DNA from: a virus
IMG/VR virus record: IMGVR_UViG_3300013285_000003
Location: 1 to 51,833 of that record
Strand: one strand, 5' to 3'
DNA: 51,833 bases
The position numbers and the translations under genes were made by a program. Shown here in pieces: positions 45,751 to 51,833 of the stretch (position 1 is the first letter of the stretch; each line of letters starts with the position of its first letter). A model generated the notes under the pieces. That model did not search any database. It worked only from the letters and a program-made list of their open reading frames with translations, and was not told the origin of the DNA.

Positions 45751-46077
45751 TTAGTGTTCAAAGGCCACGCACACTGTGCAACCCGATCGCTGGCAGTCGT
45801 GGTTCTTTTTGTACCTGCTGGCGCCAAAGTCAATTGGGTCTACAGAATCGAAGTATTCAATGTCGTAGCCTTCGTCATCGATATGGCAGATCTCATCCTT
45901 GCCAATCCAAGAGTCTGCAGCGGCAATCACAAATGTGGCCTCACCACCAGCGTTTAACGACTCTTCAATTTGAGCTGCGACCAGCAACACTTCAGCGTCA
46001 GTAAAAGTCTTTTGTTTATGCAAATCAGACAAGTGGTCACGGATTTCTTTCAAGCCTTTGGCGTTTACGGTTTTCAT
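45751..46077 (-). CDS. Hypothetical early protein
   Basis: 108 residues. N-terminal helices (LKEIRDHLSDLHKQKTFTDA), then EATFVIAAADSWIGKDEICH, an acidic DDEGYDIEYFDSVDPID and a C-terminal Cys/His cluster (HDCQRSGCTVCVAFEH) that could bind a metal. No family was recognised. It lies third in the transcript starting at promoter copy 3 and ends at a strong terminator. Confidence 0.7.
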   Translation of the reverse strand: MKTVNAKGLKEIRDHLSDLHKQKTFTDAEVLLVAAQIEESLNAGGEATFVIAAADSWIGKDEICHIDDEGYDIEYFDSVDPIDFGASRYKKNHDCQRSGCTVCVAFEH

Positions 46078-46089
46078 ATCACTTTCCTA

Positions 46090-46104
46090 GCCCCTCTAGG
46101 GGGC
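46090..46104. repeat. GC hairpin between early genes
   Basis: GCCCCTCTAGGGGGC forms a short hairpin in the 33-nt gap between two minus-strand genes, without a T-run. It is of the same family as the hairpins at 46430-46443 and 45724-45743 and may be an RNA-processing or stability element. Confidence 0.5.
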
Positions 46105-46110
46105 GGTTGA

Positions 46111-46416
46111 TTAGACTTCGTTTGTGATCGCTAACAGTTGCTGAATCTTCTCATTCAACTTAGTGATTTCGTTCTCAGCCTTGGCACGCACCGATTGAAT
46201 CTCGGCCTTCAGCGCATCGACTGCATGAGCTTGAATGGCGTTGCGATCAAAAAAGGTGCACTTAACGACATCTGCCGAACCAACTAGGGTGTAACCGTAG
46301 TCGCTCAAGTCGTTGGTGCTAAACGTAAACCATTTAAGGTTGTTAGGGTTGCTGAGGTCAGACACATCAATGCAATCAAGAGCGTGTTGCGAGACCAAGA
46401 TATGAAGAGTAGTCAT
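46111..46416 (-). CDS. Hypothetical early protein with coiled-coil end
   Basis: 101 residues. The N-terminal half is beta-like (TLHILVSQHALDCIDVSDLS); the C-terminal 40 form a coiled coil (ALKAEIQSVRAKAENEITKL). Function unknown. It is the second gene behind promoter copy 3. Confidence 0.7.
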   Translation of the reverse strand: MTTLHILVSQHALDCIDVSDLSNPNNLKWFTFSTNDLSDYGYTLVGSADVVKCTFFDRNAIQAHAVDALKAEIQSVRAKAENEITKLNEKIQQLLAITNEV

Positions 46417-46429
46417 TTTAAATTCCTAA

Positions 46430-46443
46430 GCCCCCGTAGGGGC
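46430..46443. repeat. GC hairpin between early genes
   Basis: GCCCCCGTAGGGGC in the gap between the genes at 46451 and 46111 forms a 4-5-bp GC stem, with no T-run next to it. Same design as the element at 46090-46104. Confidence 0.5.
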
Positions 46444-46450
46444 AGTGAGA

Positions 46451-46765
46451 TTAACGTGAGGTAACTTTTACAGAAAAAACGGCACAGACTTTGGTGTAGG
46501 CCACCAACTCATCGGCGGTGATGCCACGGTCAGCGCAAAGCTTTTTGTAGTCAACGGTTGAGCGATTGGCTTCAACTACTGTGGCTTTAAACATTGCACC
46601 TTCGTAAGTCTTATCGCCATTAGGCAGGGTGGCAGCATTCTTGATATCGTCTTTGATAGCATCGGCTTCTTTGGTCAGCTCAGAAATTTGAGCCAACAAG
46701 CTACCCAGTACGTCAACTTCTGAGATTTGCAGAGCAGAAACTTCAAGAGTAGAGATTGCGTTCAT
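46451..46765 (-). CDS. Conserved early protein, Gp157-like helical type
   Basis: 104 residues from ATG 46765 with AAAGGAAGTGAC upstream; the extension to 46822 is again promoter sequence read as MFKLILNH. VLGSLLAQISELTKEADAIK-DDIKN is a coiled coil, followed by YEGAMFKATVVEANRSTVDY, KKLCADRGI and VFSVKVTSR. This coiled coil plus beta ending is familiar from small phage proteins near recombination genes (siphovirus Gp157-like); function unproven. Confidence 0.75.
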   Translation of the reverse strand: MNAISTLEVSALQISEVDVLGSLLAQISELTKEADAIKDDIKNAATLPNGDKTYEGAMFKATVVEANRSTVDYKKLCADRGITADELVAYTKVCAVFSVKVTSR

Positions 46766-46786
46766 GTCACTTCCTTTTTCAATGTC

Positions 46787-46835
46787 CTGCATATCGCAGT
46801 GATTTAATATTAACTTAAACAATCAAGCAGTGCAA
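46787..46835 (-). promoter_or_regulatory. Promoter with 5' hairpin leader, copy 3
   Basis: TTGCAC (46835-46830), 17 nt, TAATAT (46812-46807), seven nt, then CTGC-GATAT-GCAG (46799-46787), GGACATTGAAAAAGGAAG and the start codon. Same geometry as copies 1, 2 and 4 with a different stem. Confidence 0.85.
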
Positions 46836-46856
46836 GGGGGTTGCCCCCCTATTTTT
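46835..46856. terminator. G5/C5 hairpin abutting promoter copy 3
   Basis: AGGGGG-TTG-CCCCCCT with TATTTTTT following on the plus strand, so as an intrinsic terminator it points rightward. On the minus strand it sits between the stop of the 82-residue gene and the -35 box of copy 3. It may block antisense transcription or act in both directions. Confidence 0.55.
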
Positions 46857-47104
46857 TAAAGTATTCCGTAAATTGGTGTGTGTTCTGCAACATAGACAAA
46901 TTCAGCTAGAGCAGGCGACAGGTCTTTAAATGCTGCATTAGCCTGTGCCTCGGTATCAAACTTCTGATAACCAATTGCACGCTTAAAGTCCAGCTTGGCC
47001 TTAGATAACTGTGGACGAGTCATAGCTGGTGTTAGTTTTAACAATTGCTCACCAAGCTTTTGATCCCGTACTGCTAAGGCGTAATACGATTTACCGTGAT
47101 GCAT
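46856..47104 (-). CDS. Hypothetical early protein
   Basis: 82 residues from ATG 47104 with AAAAGGAAAT before it. LAVRDQKLGEQLLKLTPAM and ARPQLSKAKLDFKRAIGY-type helices are followed by FDTEAQANAAFKDLSPALAE. No family was recognised. It is the only gene between promoter copy 4 and the hairpin at 46835. Confidence 0.7.
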   Translation of the reverse strand: MHHGKSYYALAVRDQKLGEQLLKLTPAMTRPQLSKAKLDFKRAIGYQKFDTEAQANAAFKDLSPALAEFVYVAEHTPIYGIL

Positions 47105-47124
47105 GATATTTCCTTTTCTCTGTC

Positions 47125-47174
47125 CGATCACTTGACCGTAATGTAATATTAAATTAAACGAGTGGAGGTGTCAA
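47125..47174 (-). promoter_or_regulatory. Promoter with 5' hairpin leader, copy 4
   Basis: TTGACA (47174-47169), 17 nt, TAATAT (47151-47146), seven nt, then CGGTCAAGTGATCG (47138-47125) and GGACAGAGAAAAGG. The hairpin is nearly that of copy 1, with a changed loop base. The -35 box lies inside the palindrome at 47166-47179. Confidence 0.85.
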
Positions 47175-47204
47175 CACCTAAATGCAAATTATTTTCTAGG
47201 TGTT
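47166..47204. promoter_or_regulatory. Operator-like AGGTGT palindromes over the promoter
   Basis: AGGTGT-CA-ACACCT (47166-47179) covers the -35 box of promoter copy 4, and a further arm TAGGTGTT (47197-47204) pairs with AACACCTA (47173-47180). Three half-sites of one motif within 39 bp suggest binding of a dimeric regulator. The remaining gap from 47205 to 47229 has no feature. Confidence 0.5.
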
Positions 47205-47229
47205 TACCCTTACTGTTGTTTTTATGCAA

Positions 47230-47772
47230 TTACACAACAAGCGTGCAATTCTCTTTTGGAAGGATCAAGCCAAAGTCATTGGTGAACAGACTATTAGTCA
47301 TGTAGCGGTAAATGTTGACCTTGCGTTTACTGGACTCCTTCCAAGTATTTTGGTGGCTGATACCGTTGCGCTCGCCTACTCTCACCCAGCCCATCTGACG
47401 CCAGAAGAGGTTAGAGGGTAGGTCATCCGCACAACCGCACGCAAAGTCGTCTATACCCCTCAGGTTGCCATGCGAGATGCCAGCGCTTAGTAATGCCTTG
47501 CCTCGAGCGATCAACCTAGCATCGGCCTGTAAACAGATCTGGTTGACCTTTGAGGGGTTGCCGTAGCTAAACATCACAAACCCCACGAGGTCGCCGTTCT
47601 CTTCGCAGACAAATAGCTGATCATTACAAGTCAGGCTCCAGCGTTTACCAGTCTTGACTCCAGTCACTGCAGCCGCATAGGCCATCTTGGGGATGAATCC
47701 CAGACACATAGACTCTTTGTTCGCCAGAGAGACAACGTAGGCGATGTCGTCCAGCGTGGCCTTGCGAATCAT
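47230..47772 (-). CDS. GNAT-family acetyltransferase
   Basis: 180 residues. IRKATLDDIAYVVSLANKES at the start, FVCEENGDLVGFVMFSYG as the beta4 strand and its partner, ARLIARGKALLSAGI in the acetyl-CoA-binding region, and NLFWRQMGWVRVGE near the end fit a GNAT fold. The pyrophosphate-binding loop is not canonical. Substrate unknown. Last gene of the long early operon, begun in an ATGA overlap. Similar proteins are common in phages with unknown targets. Confidence 0.75.
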   Translation of the reverse strand: MIRKATLDDIAYVVSLANKESMCLGFIPKMAYAAAVTGVKTGKRWSLTCNDQLFVCEENGDLVGFVMFSYGNPSKVNQICLQADARLIARGKALLSAGISHGNLRGIDDFACGCADDLPSNLFWRQMGWVRVGERNGISHQNTWKESSKRKVNIYRYMTNSLFTNDFGLILPKENCTLVV

Positions 47773-48026
47773 CCCAGCAGCCTCTCGATCGTAACGTTCA
47801 GTGCGTCTAGCTCATCCATCTTTTTAATTGCCCACGCCCTCTTCTGTCCGTGCCAACCCATGAAGGCGCCTTGATGGCAGTCCTTACAGAGCGCCACACA
47901 GGTGTACTGGCGGTGTTGTTTAATATGGTGGGCATCAGAGGGTGGGGGAGCGTCGCAAACGCTGCAGGGCAGCTCCTTGACCTGTCCTATGTGTACTCGC
48001 TGCTTTGCGTTCAGTTTGTTATTCAT
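47769..48026 (-). CDS. Small HNH-like zinc protein (DUF968/Ref-like)
   Basis: 85 residues. ELPCSVCDAPPPSDAHHIKQ and YTCVALCKDCHQGAFMGWHG give a CxxC ... HH ... CxxCH arrangement typical of compact HNH nucleases, followed by a helix (AIKKMDELDALNVTIERLL). Related phage proteins include Ref and DUF968 members linked to recombination. Nuclease activity is inferred. ATGA overlaps on both sides. Confidence 0.75.
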   Translation of the reverse strand: MNNKLNAKQRVHIGQVKELPCSVCDAPPPSDAHHIKQHRQYTCVALCKDCHQGAFMGWHGQKRAWAIKKMDELDALNVTIERLLG

Positions 48027-49051
48027 GCCCTGCTCATCTCGTAAATTGAACTGCGGATGGCCTCAAGGGCGTCAGCCTTTTCTTTGATGATCTTGTGATA
48101 ATTCGAGCGCTGCACGTCCAGCAACATCTTGTACTCATCATCCGCCAGCATAGCCACCCTCTCGTTTAGCTCGTCACCATTCTTGACGATCTGAAAAGGA
48201 TCAATATTAAAACCGCTTTTCTCAAGAGTCAGTTTGCAGCGTGCGTCATAGAACAGCAAGGTGTTGTGCATCACGCACTCATAGAAACGGTTAGCCATGA
48301 AAGCATAGTTAGAGTGAGTGTGCTCATCCTCGAGATATAGGCTGTAGCGATAGTCGTATAGTCTGAGTCCAAATGGCTCGAACAAATCAATCTCTTTCTC
48401 ATACCACTGCAGCTTTTCAATAAACTTGGCCTTAATGCCAGCGGCCTGATACTTCAAGTGGTTCTTTCTTGACGAGCTGACAAACAAATTAGCGCTGTTG
48501 TAATCCAACATGTCTTTAATTCGGTGCTTTCTGAACGTGCCGTAGTAGACAACGTCACTTGAGCGCTTTACGTTTGCAGTGTTGTTGAAAGTAATCTCAT
48601 CAAATATGAGTGCGTTGAGGTTGACAGTGTGCCACTCATCAATCCAGTCATTCAATTTCTTTTCATTGATATTCTTGCCCAGTATCCAGTGCCGATAGCC
48701 AGAGCGTGGGTTATTGCAGATCATGTTGTACGGACGGTTATATTTCAATAACCACTTGCGCAACAGTATGTTGTCCTCGACGTCATGGTCGTTAATCAGC
48801 CAAAACATCTTGGCCTCATTATTGGCGACTAGAATGTCTAGGTATGCGTTGTACTTCATGTAAGGCGACGCATAGGCGCAGATGATCACGTCGTACTGTT
48901 TATCGATCACGCTAGGTATCTGCGACACATGACTGATCAGGTCGGCGCCTAGATAATCTGCAATGATCTGTGAATTCTTGATGTGCACAATCGACGACGG
49001 TGCATTGCAGTCGATTACTTTCTCACACGATTCAATAATTAGAATGTTCAT
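48023..49051 (-). CDS. Glycosyltransferase-like protein (GT-B type)
   Basis: 342 residues. An N-terminal Rossmann-like half (MNILIIESCEKVIDCNAPSS, YDVIICAYASPYMKYN) and a second half with DVVYYGTFRKHRIKD, ANLFVSSSRKNHL, and LEDEHTHSNYAFMANRFYEC-VMHN resemble a GT-B glycosyltransferase, where the conserved acidic residues and RFYE helix bind the nucleotide sugar. Phage enzymes of this kind glycosylate modified DNA or host factors, but no base-modification gene is visible here, so the target is unknown. Both ends overlap as ATGA. Confidence 0.65.
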   Translation of the reverse strand: MNILIIESCEKVIDCNAPSSIVHIKNSQIIADYLGADLISHVSQIPSVIDKQYDVIICAYASPYMKYNAYLDILVANNEAKMFWLINDHDVEDNILLRKWLLKYNRPYNMICNNPRSGYRHWILGKNINEKKLNDWIDEWHTVNLNALIFDEITFNNTANVKRSSDVVYYGTFRKHRIKDMLDYNSANLFVSSSRKNHLKYQAAGIKAKFIEKLQWYEKEIDLFEPFGLRLYDYRYSLYLEDEHTHSNYAFMANRFYECVMHNTLLFYDARCKLTLEKSGFNIDPFQIVKNGDELNERVAMLADDEYKMLLDVQRSNYHKIIKEKADALEAIRSSIYEMSRA

Positions 49052-49377
49052 AGCGCCATCTTGTCAGTCATTCGGTTGTTGGCCTGCTCTGTTCTCCACA
49101 CTTCCACTCTGGCCTGTGCTGCAATCAGATCCCAGCGTAGCGCCTCTTCAATCTGTACGGCCTCACGCAGCCCCTCGAGTAGTGCTATGTACTCAGGATC
49201 TGCATAGGCCTCACGTTCTTGGGCACCGATCGTGGATTCCATTGAACGTTTCATGCAGATGGCTTTGAGTGATTTTCGATACTCTTCCATATAAATTCTA
49301 TTGCCCTTCGCTGCGCTAAATTTTTTTGCGTTCTTGATGATGTAGTCAATCGCTTTGTGTGGATCTCTCTCGTTCAT
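49048..49377 (-). CDS. Conserved helical phage protein
   Basis: 109 residues, nearly all helix. RIYMEEYRKSLKAICMKRSM, AQEREAYADPEYIALLEGLR and ARVEVWRTEQANNRMTDK form a pattern common in phage early regions, often beside recombination genes. AGGAGAAACGTA precedes the ATG, which lies inside the preceding small gene. Function unknown. Confidence 0.75.
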   Translation of the reverse strand: MNERDPHKAIDYIIKNAKKFSAAKGNRIYMEEYRKSLKAICMKRSMESTIGAQEREAYADPEYIALLEGLREAVQIEEALRWDLIAAQARVEVWRTEQANNRMTDKMAL

Positions 49378-49516
49378 TACGTTTCTCCTTTTCTTTAATC
49401 ATGGCCTCTGCTGCGTCGTAACAAGCTTTTGCATCAGCTTGGTAATCACCCTCGTTCCCTAAACAAGACAACATTGCAAATGCTGCAAATAGGTCTATCA
49501 AGTCTTCGTTATTCAC
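49346..49516 (-). CDS. 56-residue conserved small protein
   Basis: Starts with GTG at 49516 (AAGGTGG upstream) and overlaps the end of the 31-residue gene by 8 nt and the next gene by 32 nt. The sequence DLIDLFAAFAMLSCLGNEGD then AKACYDAAEAMIKEKEK matches a widespread small phage protein pattern. Function unknown. Confidence 0.65.
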   Translation of the reverse strand: MNNEDLIDLFAAFAMLSCLGNEGDYQADAKACYDAAEAMIKEKEKRNERERSTQSD

Positions 49517-49604
49517 CAAGCCACCACCTTAAAAATAGTATGAGTGCGCACCATGCGCCATAGAACCAAAGCATCCAGTCACCCAACTCATGAGGAATGT
49601 TCAT
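49509..49604 (-). CDS. 31-residue membrane peptide
   Basis: ATG at 49604 overlaps the preceding stop (ATGA). The sequence MNIPHELGDWMLWFYGAWCA continues with a hydrophobic span and RWW, giving one short membrane segment. The overlap pattern supports translation; function unknown. Confidence 0.6.
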   Translation of the reverse strand: MNIPHELGDWMLWFYGAWCALILFLRWWLGE

Positions 49605-49888
49605 AGAAAGCCGTGGTCAATTTTAAACAAGGGTGTCTTCATACCATCAGGAATCTCAGGGGCGGTACCGCTATGCTCAAAGAATGCCGCACACGCATGA
49701 AGTTTTAATTGCTCAATCAATCCAGCAGAATGGTTGTAGGCCATGGCTGACTTCACAAGATCGTTATTGTTTTCCATGATGTCTTCAACTACTTTAATCT
49801 GTTGTAGCAACATAAGCTGCACGGCCTGAATGCGTTCTAACTTGCGTCGCTGTTCGTTTATAACTTTTACTTCGTTTAATGGTTTCAT
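49601..49888 (-). CDS. Hypothetical helical protein of the early operon
   Basis: 95 residues. Long N-terminal helices (EQRRKLERIQAVQLMLLQQI) and HACAAFFEHSGTAPEIPDGM near the end. ATGA overlaps on both sides. No motif identified. Confidence 0.7.
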   Translation of the reverse strand: MKPLNEVKVINEQRRKLERIQAVQLMLLQQIKVVEDIMENNNDLVKSAMAYNHSAGLIEQLKLHACAAFFEHSGTAPEIPDGMKTPLFKIDHGFL

Positions 49889-50100
49889 TCCTCCACCCCA
49901 TCAATCCAGTTATCCAGTTTGCGATGCATCCACTGGCGGCGATCCTCTGCTGTGGTAATGACCTTATCATCGACAATCACTTTCGTCTTGTTTGCCATCT
50001 CTGCCTCAAACCGCTCGCCTTTTTCAAATGTGATTCTTTTGGAATGGCTGATCACGTCAACGACCATGCCTGTTAGATTGATTGCTGTTTCGTGGTTCAT
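49885..50100 (-). CDS. Hypothetical small protein of the early operon
   Basis: 71 residues with beta-like TGMVVDVISHSKRITFEKGE and helical RRQWMHRKLDNWIDGVEE. ATGA overlaps on both sides. Function unknown. Confidence 0.7.
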   Translation of the reverse strand: MNHETAINLTGMVVDVISHSKRITFEKGERFEAEMANKTKVIVDDKVITTAEDRRQWMHRKLDNWIDGVEE

Positions 50101-50687
50101 GTGTTTTTCTCCTTTAATGTTGATTCAATAGTACGGGCGATCAAAATAAAATCTGCAATATTTACATCATCTCTTGTGTACTGCGTATACAAGTCGTTAT
50201 AGGTTTCTGAAAGATCATCATCCGTCAGACCGACCCATTCTTTGCGTGGTGGTGCGGTGTATAAGTCATGCAAACCATCAGGCAAACTTTTAACTTTTAT
50301 ACTTCGTGGTGTTTCTATCCAATACCCTTTTTTGACACGAATTTGAGCAACAGGCTCTTGCTCAGGCTGTGATGCGTCATGTATATGCCCGTATTCGTAC
50401 ATTGAAGATAATCTCAATGGTTTATTTTGCTCAGGCTTGGCTAACGGGTGAAACTGTGAATAAAACATTTCTTGCACCGAATCAGGTCTGTTATAGCAAG
50501 CAACAACGTGTGTACCTTCAGGCGTTACATCAACACCTATGTCTACTGGCGGTAACGGCTTTTCGTAATTGGCTAACTCTTGCTCAAATGCTGAAATCAG
50601 TTCTAACTTTTCTGTTGCTTGTTCATCATCATGCGTTCGTAACAATTTAATAATGTTTAGCACTTGCTGCATAATTTCACGATTCAT
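50097..50687 (-). CDS. Mosaic early phage protein
   Basis: 196 residues. The centre carries DASQPEQEPVAQIRVKKGYW, then a DGLHDLYTAPPRKEWVGLTD segment and DLSETYNDLYTQYTRDDVNI, blocks that recur in many phage early proteins in different combinations. They are short, rarely annotated and of unknown function. ATGA overlaps on both sides. Confidence 0.75.
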   Translation of the reverse strand: MNREIMQQVLNIIKLLRTHDDEQATEKLELISAFEQELANYEKPLPPVDIGVDVTPEGTHVVACYNRPDSVQEMFYSQFHPLAKPEQNKPLRLSSMYEYGHIHDASQPEQEPVAQIRVKKGYWIETPRSIKVKSLPDGLHDLYTAPPRKEWVGLTDDDLSETYNDLYTQYTRDDVNIADFILIARTIESTLKEKNT

Positions 50688-50923
50688 TTCGTCACCTCTG
50701 CTTTAGCGATTGCTGCTTGTGCAATACGTTGCGCCCTTGCCCCGTTTGTCCATGCATCGTATGTTTCGTTTGCTATTTCTTTCAACGCCTCAAGCAACTC
50801 TTGATTAACCTCATGCAGGCGGCGAAGTTCGGCTGCGGCTTGTGGATTTGGGAACATCGACTCCATCTGTTCAAGAAAAGAAGCAATGCGTTCTGCGTAG
50901 GATTTTGGTTTTGCGTCTGTCAT
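50684..50923 (-). CDS. Small conserved early protein
   Basis: 79 residues. NQELLEALKEIANETYDAW followed by QRIAQAAIAKAE is a common C-terminal pattern in small phage proteins; the N-terminal part is a coiled coil. ATGA overlaps on both sides. Function unknown. Confidence 0.7.
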   Translation of the reverse strand: MTDAKPKSYAERIASFLEQMESMFPNPQAAAELRRLHEVNQELLEALKEIANETYDAWTNGARAQRIAQAAIAKAEVTK

Positions 50924-51177
50924 TTCGTCACCTCGTCTAGTGCGTAAAGTTTTGTACCTGACGGAAAAGAATGCTCATAATTTGCAATCATATAAACGCT
51001 GTCATCACTAAATGGATGGTTATGATCGACTATAGCAACAGGCTTCAACGCTTTCAACTCACGGGCTGCGGCGAGTGCTTCGCTCACTTCTCTCAACGTG
51101 TGTGGATATTGCCCATGTGACTCAAACAAAAGTTTGGTTTTGTAAAGCGCATCAATGATTGTGTCTATTCGGCTCAT
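50920..51177 (-). CDS. Small early protein
   Basis: 85 residues. Helices REVSEALAAARELKALKPV are followed by SFPSGTKLYALDEVTK, an ending (GTKLYA) frequent in phage early proteins. ATGA overlaps on both sides. Function unknown. Confidence 0.7.
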   Translation of the reverse strand: MSRIDTIIDALYKTKLLFESHGQYPHTLREVSEALAAARELKALKPVAIVDHNHPFSDDSVYMIANYEHSFPSGTKLYALDEVTK

Positions 51178-51428
51178 TTCTCACCCCTCTCACGAATTGA
51201 TTTAGCACAAGCATCGGCAATCGGTGCGTCGTACTTTTCCAAGTCATCCAAAAACTTTGCCCAGTCATCACACAACTTCGCACAAGCCTCACGCTCATCT
51301 TGGCGCACAAGCTCGGCAAAGCGTTCGACAATACTTGTGTACCAACCTTCGTCAAACCAAATTTCATTTCCTTCATCTTCAATGTCAAAACCTGCTTGTC
51401 TAGCCAACTTTTTTAACCGTTCGTTCAT
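51174..51428 (-). CDS. Widespread small phage protein
   Basis: 84 residues. FAELVRQDEREACAKLCDDW and ADACAKSIRERG are a very common phage signature with conserved cysteines. MNERLKKLARQAGFDIEDEG at the start is also typical. Function unknown. Coupled on both sides by ATGA. Confidence 0.78.
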   Translation of the reverse strand: MNERLKKLARQAGFDIEDEGNEIWFDEGWYTSIVERFAELVRQDEREACAKLCDDWAKFLDDLEKYDAPIADACAKSIRERGEK

Positions 51429-51667
51429 TTCACTCCCCCACTCATCGCACGATCAACCTCAGCATCCACTTGCTGCTCCGTTGCCATGAACATCTGCCCT
51501 GTGTACTTTTTTAGCCAACGGTAGCGCAATGCATCTTTAGCTATGTTGGGTGCCAAGCTAATTGTGTTGTCAAGCAACTTATGCAGCGATTCAATCTCTG
51601 CGTTTTGCAGCCTGATATGAGCGTTAAGTTCGTCAATATGAGTCTGCATCTCTCTTTGCTCTTTCAT
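51425..51667 (-). CDS. Small conserved early protein
   Basis: 80 residues from ATG 51667 (AAAGGATGAGC before it; ATG 51673 is too close to that site). A coiled coil (HIDELNAHIRLQNAEIESLH) precedes the DALRYRWLKKY and AEVDRAMSGG pattern seen in many phages. It follows the nuclease-like gene that spans the map ends. Confidence 0.75.
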   Translation of the reverse strand: MKEQREMQTHIDELNAHIRLQNAEIESLHKLLDNTISLAPNIAKDALRYRWLKKYTGQMFMATEQQVDAEVDRAMSGGVK

Positions 51668-51669
51668 GC

Positions 51670-51833
51670 TCATCCTTTAAATTTCACTAGTTTAAATTTA
51701 TTGATTGGTACGTCGTAAAAATATTCATTGCTTGCTACATACTTGTTTTTAATTTCAATGACAGGTGATACCAAAACATCCACCGCTTTACACCAGTACG
51801 CATACCTCAAAGACTTTGTTACAGCAAAAAACA
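51670..51833 (-). CDS. 3' part of the nuclease-like gene spanning the map ends
   Basis: This segment continues the gene described at 1-397: the last codons (ending INKFKLVKFKG) are at 51710-51670, with the TGA overlapping the next ATG. Positions 51711-51833 repeat codons already present at 1-123, so the gene is counted once. Joined across the ends it is a single uninterrupted frame of 146 codons including the stop. Confidence 0.75.
   Translation of the reverse strand, partial: FFAVTKSLRYAYWCKAVDVLVSPVIEIKNKYVASNEYFYDVPINKFKLVKFKG
51711..51833. repeat. Direct terminal repeat, right copy
   Basis: Identical to bases 1-123. See the left copy. Confidence 0.9.

Overview
The window is the whole genome of a tailed phage with podovirus-type architecture. 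The first 123 bases are repeated exactly as the last 123, so the true molecule is a circular (or circularly permuted) map of about 51.71 kb opened inside a small nuclease-like gene; that gene is recovered by joining positions 397-1 to 51710-51670. A nested Rz/Rz1 spanin pair and sigma70-type promoters point to a Gram-negative host. The protein set resembles phages of freshwater Proteobacteria, possibly Burkholderiales, but that is an impression and no host can be proven here. I see no integrase, DNA polymerase, RNA polymerase, CRISPR array or tRNA.

Layout. (1) 430-3471, minus strand: replication and recombination genes (YdaS-like HTH protein, DUF1376/YdaU-like replication protein, DnaB-type helicase, RuvC-like resolvase). 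(2) 3472-3588: divergent control region with a dyad. (3) 3589-5853, the only plus-strand genes: three small proteins, an SSB-like protein and a DEDD 3'-5' exonuclease. (4) 42663 down to 5913, minus strand: Lar-like protein, terminase small and large subunits, a polyvalent-type protein with an ADP-ribosyltransferase-like domain, portal, GroES-like co-chaperonin, scaffold, major capsid protein and its terminator, virion and neck proteins, a cluster of tail-fibre/adhesin genes, a lysis cassette of very small overlapping genes (endolysin, Rz/Rz1, membrane proteins, an inserted HNH nuclease), then four ejection-type proteins, the last with a lytic transglycosylase domain. (5) 42664-43744: an almost protein-free kilobase holding a compact RNA gene with its own promoter and U-tract, a gene interrupted by an in-frame TGA, and about 325 nt that can fold extensively. 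(6) 43747-47104, minus strand: single genes behind near-identical promoters whose transcripts would begin with a hairpin of conserved position and changing sequence. (7) 47230 through the map end to 397, minus strand: one long operon coupled by ATGA overlaps, including a GNAT acetyltransferase, a small HNH-like protein and a glycosyltransferase-like protein.

The logic looks like that of a lytic phage that borrows host polymerases. Minus-strand promoters drive short early genes, a divergent switch separates two replication arms, and one very long late operon builds the virion and ends in lysis and ejection proteins. The most unusual content is non-coding (42935-43055, 43340-43664 and the promoter-hairpin modules), followed by the ADP-ribosyltransferase-like domain beside the terminase and the F5/8C-like insert in the neck adaptor.
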